From: Symbiodinium natans
Lineage: Eukaryota; Sar; Dinophyceae; Suessiales; Symbiodiniaceae
Assembly: GCA_905221605.1 (NCBI GenBank)
Contig: CAJNDS010001557.1
Span: 808,501-872,500, forward strand
Direction of reading: 5' to 3'
DNA: 64,000 nucleotides
The position numbers and the translations under genes are program-made. Under the pieces are notes generated by a model. The model did no database searches, had not been told where the DNA came from, and saw nothing but the letters and a program-made list of their open reading frames with translations. Shown piece after piece: positions 44,901-54,367 of this stretch (position 1 is the stretch's first letter; the number at the start of each line of letters is the position of its first letter).

Positions 44901-47900
44901 AGGATGTAAGCCTAACAGAACGTCCCAACGAACACCCTATAACCCCCCCCCCCCTACAATAGCGAGCACGACCTCTGTACCCCCTCCCCCCCCCCTCCCC
45001 TGAAGAGCCTTAGAAGGGTCCGCTAGGGTTTAGGGTAAACCCAGACACGGCCCAGGAGGCCCACTTTGTGAGACCCATTTTTTCTCAAGATGCCGCTTCT
45101 CTTGGGGTACGCGACTTCGGCTTCAGGGGTTCGAGGGTAATTAGGGGTACGCTTCTTGGGGTCCCTTTCAGGGGATTCTCTTCTATGTGGGGTATCAAAG
45201 AGGCACGCCTATGTTGGGAAATGCCCATCTCGAATTTCTCGGGTGTAGGATCTCCCTGGGACTCTCCTTACCTACAGCTTTATGGACTATGCTGTTATAC
45301 CAGCGAACTAAGAGGTAGCTACTAGTAAACTGTAGGTAAATACAGTCCCAGGTAGGGCTTGAAGGCACGGAAGGGTTTTAGGACGCGGGGGGCCGGCGAG
45401 CCGCCCAGGCTCTTGGCCTCAAAGCCATGATTTGCAAGCTGCGACTCCGCCTGAGTGAGCATCTGAAGCTCCTCCGCCCCCCCCACAAATCCTCCTGCTT
45501 GGGGTTTAGGGTTTAGGGGTTTAGGGGTTTAGGGGTTTAGGGTTTAGGGTTTAGGGTTTAGGGTTTAGGGCTCCTCAGCCCCCCCCCCCCCCCCTTCCTG
45601 CTTAAGGGTTTACGGGTTTGGGGCTTTGCGGCTTTGTGGGTTTGGGGCTTGAGGGTTTAGGGTTTAGGGCGAGGACAAGCCAGCAATCAACTCCCAACTT
45701 CCAAGGCTTCAACCAAAAACCCAGGTAGACGTTTATCTGCCACATGGGAGAGGCTCCTTCAACCCGAACTCCTTAGACCCTAAACCCTAAACCCTAAACC
45801 CTAAACCTTAGACCCTAAACCCGAAACCCTAAACCCTAAACCCTAAACCTTAGACCCTAAACCCTAAACCCGGAACCCTACATGCCTTACAGCCTCGGAA
45901 GCCGTTGGGTAGTTTGGTGTTTGGCGAGCGGCCGTGTGTGTTTAGGGTTGGGGGGCTTATTGGGAACGGGATGCCTGAACCCCCAAACCGTTTAGGGTTC
46001 GGGGTTTTAGTGTTTAGGGTTCACGGGTTTGGGGTTTCGGGGGGGCCAAGGGGTTTAGGGTTTAGGGTTTAGGGTTTAGGGTTTAGGGTTGCTAGAAGTC
46101 TAGACATGTGATCATAAACCCTAGGCCCGGAGCCCTAAGCCCAACAATGTCCTAAGCCTAACTTCCAACTCTGCAGTCCCCCTAAACCCCCCTTAGCCCC
46201 CTGAACCACAAACCCTAAACCCTAAACCCTAAACCCTAAACCCTAAACCCTAAACCCTAAACCCTAAACCCTAAAGCCCCCTGAAGTCCCTTAGTAGGGA
46301 GAGTTTGTACGGAAGTGGCTCCAGGCCCAACCCTGAGCCCGAGGCTAAGTTGGTTAGGGTTTAGGGTTTAGGGTACAGGATACAGGGTCTAGGGGTTTAC
46401 AAACCCTAAACTCCAAACCCTAAACCAGGCCTTACAGATCCCATCTCTTCGGCCCAAACTCCTGCGAAACAGCCCCGAGCAGGCGCCAAATCGAGCAAAA
46501 CAGCCCACATGGCACTAGCATTAAAAAATCTAATGCCCTAAACCCCCAAACCCCTAAACCCTTAAACCCCTAAACCCCTAAACCCCTAAATCCCCAAACC
46601 CCCAAACCCCTAAACCCCTAAACACTAAACCCTAAACCCTAAACCCTAAACCCTAAACCCTAAACCCCTAAACCCCTAAACCCCTAAACCCCTAAACCCC
46701 TAAACCACTAAACCCCTTAAACCCCTTAAACCCCTTAAACCCCTTAAACCCCTTAACCCCCTTAAACCCCTAAACCCCTGAACCCCTAAACCCCCAAACC
46801 CTAACCCCTAAACCCCTAAACCCCTAAAGTCCTATAAACCCCTAAACCCCCCTAAACCCCTAAAGTCCTAAACCCCTAAACTAAACCCTAAACCCCTAAA
46901 CCCTAAACCCCTAAACCCCTAAACCCCTAAACCCCTAAACCCCTAAACCCCTGAGCCCCTAAACCCCTAAACCCCTAAACCCCTAAACCCCTAGACCCCT
47001 TTAAACCCCTAAACCCTAAACCCTAAACCCCTAAACCCCTAAACCCCTAAACCCCCAAACCCCTAAACCCCTAAACCCCTAACCCCAGACCGAGGCCCCC
47101 CGTCCAGCCGCATGATCGCCGAGCTGCTGCGCTTCGGCGACGTGAGCTGCAGCTAGCGGGTTTAGGGTTTAGGGTTTAGGGTTCAGGGTTTAGGGTTTAG
47201 GGTTTAGGGTTTAGGGTTTAGGGTTTAGGGTGTTAGTTATTAGTTGGGATGTTCGCCCTTATACTAAGAGTCCTTAATAGGGAATAGAATAGGGGGTGCT
47301 GTAGTTAATGCTTTTAAGGACTGTTTGTTTTGGGGGGAACATCCCAAGTTATTAGGCGTTTTGGGATTCTTTGGGTTTTTAGAGTTTAGGGGTATGTTAC
47401 TAGGGTGATCTGGGTTGTTATGTGTTAGGATGTTTTGTTGTTTCTTTTGTTGTTTTTTTGAGCGTTTTACAGAGTTTCGGGTTGTTAGTTATGAGGGCTT
47501 TCTTGGGTTTGAGAGTTTATGACGGGATTTGGGTTTTATATTCTTCTACTAGGGTTTAGGGTTTAGCTTTTGTTTACGAGGGTTCAGGGGCAGTTTATGA
47601 ACCCTGGGGGTTTGTTCGGGTTTAGTGTTTAAGGTCAAGGGCTTGGGATGTTGAGTTGTTTGGGGGTGAGTTGGGTTGTTTTTCCTTAAAGGGATTTCCA
47701 GGTAGATGGTCGTTGTGTACAAATCGACCCCTACAAAATCAACAGGTTGTAGACCCTAAACCCTAATCCCTAAACCCTAAACCCTAAACCCTAAACCCTA
47801 AACCCTAAACCCTCACAAGACCTAACGATTGAGGCCTAGATCTTGGGATGTTCTCCCTTATGCTAACAGTCCTTAATCGGGATCATAGTACCCCCTCCCC

Positions 47901-50900
47901 CCCCCCCCCCCCCCCCCCCCCCTACCATTTATAATCCAGGACTGTTAGTATAAGGGGGAACATCCCAACCCCAAACCCTCACCTAAACCCTACACCCCAA
48001 ACCCTACACCCCAAACCCCAAACCCCAAACCCCAAACCCCAAACCCCAAACCCTAAACCCTAAACCCTAAACCCTAATATGTGCCTTCGGGCGAACAGCG
48101 CCTGACCCCTGTAAACACACGGGCTTGCGCCGCAAAGCCGCTCGTTGCAGGCTTGGGCAGCTCGGGGGAAACAGGGGTTAGGGCAGCTTAGGGTTTAGGG
48201 TTTAGGGTTTAGGGTTTAGGGTTTAGGGTTTAGGGTTTAGGGTTTAGGGTTTAGGGTTTAGGGTAGGGTGCGCGCCACAAACGGCAAAACACAGCGCCCG
48301 CACCTCCCCAACAAAAGCCCAAAACGCATGAAGCCCTTGTGAACCTCTAAGCTCCCACAGGTTTCCCCCAAGCAACCCCAACCCGAAGATTAGGGTTTAG
48401 GGTTTAGGGTTTAGGGTTTAGGGTTTGGGTTTAGGGTTTAGGGTTTAGGGTTTAGGGCGGTTTAGGGTTTAGGGTTTAGGGTTTAGGGTTTAGGGTTTAG
48501 GGTTTGTTTTAGGGTTTAGGGCTAAAACCCGTTGGCCCAACCCATCGAGCCCGGCCCAAGCCAAGATGTCCTTTGGCATTGCAGTCTGGCCCCCAACGCG
48601 TCTGTTTGGGGTTCATCGGGCATGGAGGGTGTGTAGGGCCTAGGGCTTAGGGTTAGGGGGTTTAGGAGGTTTGGGGGGTTTAGGGGGTTGAGGGGGTTGA
48701 GGGGGTTTCGGGGGTTTAGGGGGTTTAGGGGGTTTAGGGGGTTTAGGGGGTTTCGGGGGTTTCGGGGGTTTAGAGGGTTTAGTGGGTTTAGAGGGTTTAG
48801 AGTGTTTGGAGGGTTTAGAGGGTTTAGAGGGTTTAGAGGGTTTAGAGGGTTTGGAGGGTTTGGAGGGTTTGGAGGGTTTGGAGGGTTTGGAGGCTGAAAG
48901 GGTTATTTTGTGGGGCTTAGGGGGATCTTGTCAGCCTTGGGCTGCTTAGTGTGTGCGTGTAGGGTTACCTTACGAGGGTTTAGGGTCTCGAGCTTAGGGT
49001 TTAGGGTTTCGGGTTTCGGGTTTAGGGTTTAGGGCTGAAGAACCCCACCTGCTCTATTGCAAGTTACAGTTTTGAAGCTTTTTAGGGGTTCTTCGTTTAC
49101 AATTACATAGAGCTTTCAAAGGTAGGTTCCAGGCCTGGCGGGTGGGATAGGGGGGAGGGCGGGGGAGATGCCACAAGGGTTTAGGGTTTAGGGTTTAGGG
49201 TTTAGGGTTTAGGGTTTAGGGCTTAGGGCTTAGGGCTTAGGGCTTAGGGTTTTTGGAGCCTAGGGACTCAGGGGTGTCAACCCCAATGCAGGATCCTCCG
49301 AACCGAAGCCCCTGTCTTTTCACCCTAAACCCTAAACCCTAAACCCTAAACCCTAAACCCTATACCCTAAACCCTAAACCCTAAACCCTAAACCCTAAGA
49401 ATGGGTCCGGAACAAGCATCCAAAGCCACCCCCCCGGGCCCCCAAGCTCCTGCGGGTTCTGCCCCGCGAACCTGTAAGGAGGCAGTTTGGGCTTGGGTCC
49501 GAATGTCGGGGAACTTCGCGGGGTGCAAGGTTTAGGGTTTAGGGCTCAGGGTGTAGGGTTTAGGGTTTAAGGTTTAGGGTGTAGGGTTTAGGGTTTAGGG
49601 TGCAGTGATCTCTTTTGTTCTCATCCGGGCCTGCCACCCCCTCCCCCTCCCCCCCCTTCAATGTTCCTCATGAGCCCCCACCCGCCCCAGGTTTTTGGGT
49701 TGAGGTCGCCAGCTGAGACCCTCAACCCCCCTCAATTCCTCCATCCCCAAAGCAGCGAAGGCAAATCCGGCAGGCGGCCCCCTCCACAGGCGTGGGCTCG
49801 CAGGTTTGATGGTTTGGGGCTTTCGGGTTTGAGGGTTTGGGGTTTTAGGGTTTAGCACCCTCCCCGTCCTCCCTATGCCACTACCCAGGTTGCCTAGTAT
49901 GTATCGCCGTTGCACGAAACTGTAAGGAAAGGTACCGTAATGGCTAATAGAGGGGCAGCCTTTCAGAGCTTCGGCTAGTCGTCGCACGTGCCCAGAGAGA
50001 GTGGTTGCGTGGAGAATGATGAGCACAAACCCTAAACCCTAAACCCCAAACCCTTTACCCTGAACCCTAAACCCGAAACCCTAAACCCTAAACCCGAAAC
50101 CCTAAACCCTAAACCCTACAGGCGCATCTGCAGGTTGGCAAACTACTTTGGCTTACCTTTCGAAGCCGACCCGACATTCAGTTCACGGGCCGGGTGGGTC
50201 ACTTGAGGCAAGGACAGCAAAAAAAGGCAGGCCGAGTGGGACCTCGTACCGACATGAAGTTGACTGTTGGAAAGGAAGCCTTCTTGGGTGGAGAGTGGGG
50301 GCGGAATCTATGCCGGCCCTGAACCCTACCCTAAACCCTGAACCCTAAACCCTAAACCCTGAAGAACCCTGACCCCTGTCCAGCCCCTCAGCCCTAAATC
50401 CCTAAACCCCAGATGCACAACCCTCAGCCCCCCTGGTTTTTGGTTGGGAAATCTAGGGAAATTAGGTACCTTGTATCCGATAGTATGCCCTTGGAGGCAT
50501 TGTATAAGGGTACCTCATTCCCTCATTCCCACCCCAAACCCTAAACCCTAATCCCTAAATCCTAAACCCGAAACCCTACTATAAGTAAGCTCCTGCATCC
50601 TCATCCGTCGACCTCCCCAGAAACGCCAGAGAGCCGCCCGCCTCCTCGAGGACGCCTGGCAGCGCGCCGGTGCAGCGCCGGGGCTGGACGCTGAAGGCAG
50701 ATGGGTTGAGGGTTTAGGGTTTAGGGTTTAGGCTTAGGGTTTAGGGTTTAGGGTTTAGGGAGTTCAGGGTAGGGCGTTCAGGTTTTGTGTAAGGGCATTG
50801 TAGGGTTTAGAGGGTTTAGTCAGGTTTTGTTGTGTGTGTTTTTTTAACTGCCTGTAGGTTTGCTTAAAGGTTGTTAGGTCTGCTTACAGGGTTTGTGTCT

Positions 50901-52472
50901 AGGGTTTTGACCTTTAGGGTTTCTAGGGCTTCGAGGGCTTGGGGCCCTGAGGGATGCTAGGGTTGAGAGACTTTAGACGAGGGCTTCTAGGGTTGAGGAC
51001 AAGGCCCTCCTCCTAATTCGTTTGTAGTGAATAGGGTGTAGGGGTTCAGGGCTTTAGGTTGGGTTTTAGGGGAGTTCGATGAGGCAACAGGGATTCAAGG
51101 CTGATTGATGCGGTTTGGCTTCATGCCTTCGAGGGGGCTTTGGGGCCTGCAGCGTTTAGGCCTTTCAGGGCTGGGGGCGTCAGGCTTGTGCCCGAAACCA
51201 TAAACCCTAAACCCTAAATCCTAAACCCTCAGCCTTAAACCCTAAACCCTTAACCTTGCTCCTGTCTTGTAAGCATGCGAAACGGAGCCGGGGAAGTGTG
51301 GTCATGACCCCCGGTCGCAGGTGGTTCGCGCTTCGGACTTCGGTTTCAGCAGGATTTAGGGTTTAGATCTGCAATGCATCGCGTCCGACAAGAGCAAGCT
51401 GAAGCTGGAAGCTTAGAGGCTTAGAGCCCTTCAACCAACCCTAAACCCTAAACCCTAAACCCTAAACCCTAAACCCTCCGACTTGACAGCCCTTGAACCC
51501 CAACTCCTATACCTTTTCCATACCTTGGGACCCTTGGACCCAAAACTTTCGAATCAGGTGAAGCGCTGGAGAACCTGCGCCGGGTGTCGACCGAGATCGC
51601 CGGAAAGGCAGGGTTTGGGGTTTGGGTTTAGGGTTTGGGGTGTCTCATGGTGCCACGACCCACCCATGAAGTGGTCTTGGGTTGCACCGTCACCGTACCG
51701 TGGAACCCGCCCGCAACCACCGAAGGAGGCCTTACTGGTTTAGGGTTTCAGGTTTAGGGTTTCAGGTTTAGGGTTTCTGTTTAGGGTTTACGGTTTAGGG
51801 TTTAGGATCGCCCCTGTTACCTCGAAGCTTAAGGATGAGTAGGTTCTAGCCCAAAACGTGTTGGGCACAGGCCCAAAAAAATCCCAGAAGCTTTAGAGTT
51901 TTAAACCCACAGTGTTGGGTGCAGCACAAACCCTCAAGGCTTTGAACATCTTTAACCCTTCAATGCCCTTAAGCCCAAAAATCCTTAGTCCCCAAATTAC
52001 CTTACACACCTTGAAACCCCCAATCCCCTGAACCAACAAACCATAAACCCACAAACCCTCAAGCCCAAAATCCTAAACCCTGAAGGCACTCCCAAGAGAA
52101 CCCTGAAGCCTTGAAATCCAACATAGTAGGTAGCTCGGGTTCAGGGCGGGATCATGGCAGGTCGCAGGCCATGGCTTTGGGAGGGTTTTTAGCGTAGATA
52201 CGGCTGCACCTTCTTCACCGTTGAGCGAGCGTGTTATGGGCGCCGGGACGGGGTGTATAACCCCAAACCCTAAACCCCCCAACGTCCCTCACCTGGGGGT
52301 TTCGGAGATTCGGGGTACCTTATTGGGGCACCTATTATCAGGGAATCCTACCATTTGGGGACTGTAGATCGCGATGTTCGTAAACCCTCATTTGACGCCC
52401 AAGCAAGCGAGCCCTAAAGCCTGAACCGCGCAGGCCAACGACCTCGTCCTCCGCTCCGCGCAGGAGGCTTGA
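41908..52472 (+). CDS. Unknown small helix-rich protein, 8 exons over 10.6 kb
   Basis: Exons 41908-41947, 42638-42719, 43092-43140, 43595-43652, 47089-47141, 50621-50696, 51564-51607, 52434-52472 join without a break to about 146 residues. All donors are GC or GT (41948 GC, 42720 GT, 43141 GC, 43653 GC, 47142 GT, 50697 GC, 51608 GC) and all acceptors AG. The product begins MGGEIWCEGPIGKVVRPGP and continues with Ala/Arg/Glu-rich helical segments (TAAEARAKATRLAGLARAK, SSRMIAELLRFGD, QRAARLLEDAWQRAG, ALENLRRVSTEIAGKAND), ending in SAQEA. An in-frame stop lies two codons before the chosen ATG. No membrane segment or known motif is seen; the helices could form a coiled coil or bundle. Family not recognised. 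Coding density is under 5 percent of the span. Confidence 0.55.
42178..42318. repeat. TTTAGGG array
   Basis: About twenty units in the first intron of the 41.9 kb gene. CCCTAAA units at 42,480-42,590 follow before the exon at 42638. Confidence 0.95.
44088..44238. repeat. CCCTAAA array
   Basis: About twenty units in the 3.4 kb intron 43,653-47,088, which also holds the family 2 MITE and an antisense coding-like segment. Confidence 0.95.
45255..45352. mobile_element. MITE family 2, copy 2
   Basis: CCTGGGACTCTCCTTACCTACAG at the left and CTGTAGGTAAATACAGTCCCAGG at the right, a better preserved pair of ends than in the 24.5 kb copy. Confidence 0.65.
45385..45471 (-). CDS. Antisense coding-like exon (unknown)
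   Basis: On the minus strand this reads 29 codons with a strongly protein-like composition (ELQMLTQAESQLANHGFEAK and on to LGGSPAPR). It is preceded by an AG acceptor and followed by GT, while the plus strand is interrupted by stops. It lies inside the intron 43,653-47,088 of the plus-strand gene. It could be an exon of a nested minus-strand gene or a captured fragment of another gene. No partner exon was found. Confidence 0.35.
46537..47087. repeat. CCCCTAAA (8-base) array
   Basis: About 550 bases in which the unit is mostly CCCCTAAA, with a CCCCTTAAA block near 46,710-46,760. It ends exactly at the acceptor of the exon at 47089. Eight-base units are otherwise rare in the window. Confidence 0.95.
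47244..47347. mobile_element. MITE family 1, copy 3 (with 8-bp target duplication)
   Basis: TTGGGATGTTCGCCC and GGGGAACATCCCAA ends with inner arms AAGAGTCCTTAA/TTTAAGGACTGTTT. GTTATTAG lies directly outside both ends (47,236-47,243 and 47,348-47,355), an 8-base target duplication of the kind made by hAT-type transposases. Confidence 0.8.
47843..47968. mobile_element. MITE family 1, copy 4
   Basis: Good ends (TTGGGATGTTCTCCC and GGGGGAACATCCCAA) and arms (GCTAACAGTCCTTAA and AGGACTGTTAGTA). The centre is a run of about 26 C that probably expanded after insertion. Confidence 0.75.
48185..48262. repeat. TTTAGGG array
   Basis: Eleven units following a unique island at 48,075-48,185 that is open on both strands. 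I cannot assign the island to a gene. Confidence 0.95.
48654..48892. repeat. 9-base TTTAGGGGG/TTTAGAGGG minisatellite
   Basis: About 25 units of nine bases derived from the telomere motif, with two successive variants. One frame reads RGFRGFRGF, a consequence of the unit length. Confidence 0.95.
52312..52366. repeat. GGGGTACCTTATTGGGG dispersed element
   Basis: About 55 bases also found at 23,308-23,364 and, in reverse, at 53,812-53,880. Shared blocks are GGGGTACCTT, TTATNANNAGGG and ATCCTACCATTT. No clear terminal inverted repeat, so the type is unknown. Confidence 0.5.
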
Positions 52473-54367
52473 ATCCATCTTCGGGTGCTTGTGGGGTTTA
52501 GGGGGTTTAGGGTTTAGGGTTTAGGGGTTAGGGTTTAGGGATTAGGGTTTAGGGTTCATAAATGGGGTTTAGGCTTCAGGGAAAAGGAAGACGGCATGCA
52601 GATGGCCCCTGCAAGGTTAAGTGGGCATGTACAGAGAAGGCATGTCAGAACTACACCTTAAACCCCTGAAGCCCCTAAACCTAAACCCCTGAACCCGTTT
52701 GAAGCTTCGATTCCCCAAATGACGGAACCCCAGGCTTAGTTCGAGCTGGGGGGGGCTTTGGGGCTTATAGGGCTCAGGACTGACAAAGAGGCGAGCCTGA
52801 CAAAGAGGCGAGCCCCAAAACCCGAAACCCCAAACCCTAAAACTCCAAAACCCCAAGCCCCAAACCCTAAACACTCCAACGCCCTTTACCCCAAAGCCCT
52901 GACCCCCAAACCCTAAGCCGTATAGCTCGAATGCTTTGGGGCAGACAGGATCCGCACCGATGGCATGTCGCGTTCCGAGCTCAGTGGAGTGCCTGTCGGC
53001 ATGGGAATGACGAGACCGACCTAGAGGTTAGGGTTTCGGGTTTAGGGCTTAGGATTTAGGGTTTAGGGTTTAGGGCTTAGGGCTTAGGGTTTAGGGTTCA
53101 GGGCTTAGGCTTTAGGTTTCAGGGTTTCGGGTTTAGGGCTTAGGGTTTAGGGCTTCTCGCCGCGCCGCGGCAGTAGATGTCATGCGGAGATGGCGCCCCA
53201 ACGGGGGTGTGAGGCGGCGTATGTCGCGGCGGCGTATAGTGAAGTTGGAGCCACCACAAGGAGGAGGTTGGGTTGTTCTTTTTTCCCACCCCTTGCTTAC
53301 GCAGGCATCCACCCAACTTTTCTCCTGTTAGGGTTTCGGGCTAACGCTCTAAATTCCCACTTCCCACCCCCGTCCTTCAAATCGGGGGTTTAGTTTTCTT
53401 GTTTAGTTTCCAGGATGACACAAAGGTTACAGTTTAAAGAAGTTTGCAGTTGCATGGATTTTGGGGGGTGTCTGTTTCTGGAGGACTGTGGGGAGGGGGG
53501 GCCAGGGGCCAAGGGCCCGGGGTTGGCCGGGGGGGTCAGGGCAGGGGGCCAGTGGCTGTGGGGTGTAGTTCTGGGTCCAGGCACCCTAGAAAAGAGTAGG
53601 TACGGCCTCAGCAGGCCTGGGTGGGAATTTAAGGCTTAGGGCTTAGGGTTTAGGGTTTAGGGTTTAGGGCTTAGGGCTTAGGCCTTAGGGCTTAGGGTTT
53701 ACGGTTCAGGGTTTAGGGCACCTTGACTGAAACATACTGTCAGCTAGAGAGCAGGCCATATGTTGGATCAGCGCCACATATTTTGAGCTGCATGGGGGTT
53801 TACGAAAATGAAGGGACCGCCCCAAAAAGTTCCCTAAATGGTAGGATCGCTTATCATAAGGACCCCAAGAAGGTACCCCGAATCTCTGAACCCCCAATGT
53901 ATGGGCCCCACGCCCCCACCTGACTCCTGAGGCTGTTGGGCCCTCAGCATTTCAGGCAAGTGAGATGCCTACGAACCGCATCAATCCCTTGCAGCTTAGG
54001 GTAGTGAAAGAATACCTATGAAGGTATATATTGCCCAGAGCCCTGAGGGCACAAGCGGGTGCGCCTTTCAAGTCAGTTAACCCCAACCCCAAGCACCCGG
54101 AGGGTGTCTGGGGTTCCGGGTGGCTTGAAGCGTCGAGGGCTGAGGAGTTCAGAGTTTTAACGGCTGATGCTTTGGGTTTTCTTGTTCCATGATAATAGGC
54201 TAGGGTTCGGGGTGTTGGGTTTAGGGTTTGGGGTTTATGCAATCGGTCATGCGGACTGTCACGAAGCGAGACACTTGGCGACTGGGGTTTAGGGTCTAGG
54301 GTTTAGGGCTCCTGAACCCTGAACCAGGCTCCGATACCCGGTGGCTCAGAGCGACGTCTCCCCGGCC
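52473..54367. other. Gene-poor stretch with repeats
   Basis: Contains degenerate TTTAGGG/CCCTAAA patches, a unique island at 52,920-53,020, the short form of a dispersed repeat (53,155-53,612), a GGGGTACCTT-type element in reverse (53,812-53,880) and unique sequence to about 54,240. No exon chain could be built here. Confidence 0.5.
53155..53612 (+). mobile_element. Dispersed repeat, short form
   Basis: Matches the first 230 and last 45 bases of the 37,105-38,270 element with only about 180 bases of G-rich sequence between, so one appears to be a deletion derivative of the other. Confidence 0.6.

Noticed and set aside
48688-48897. RGFRGF repeat protein
   Set aside because: A 9-base derivative of the telomere motif explains the pattern.
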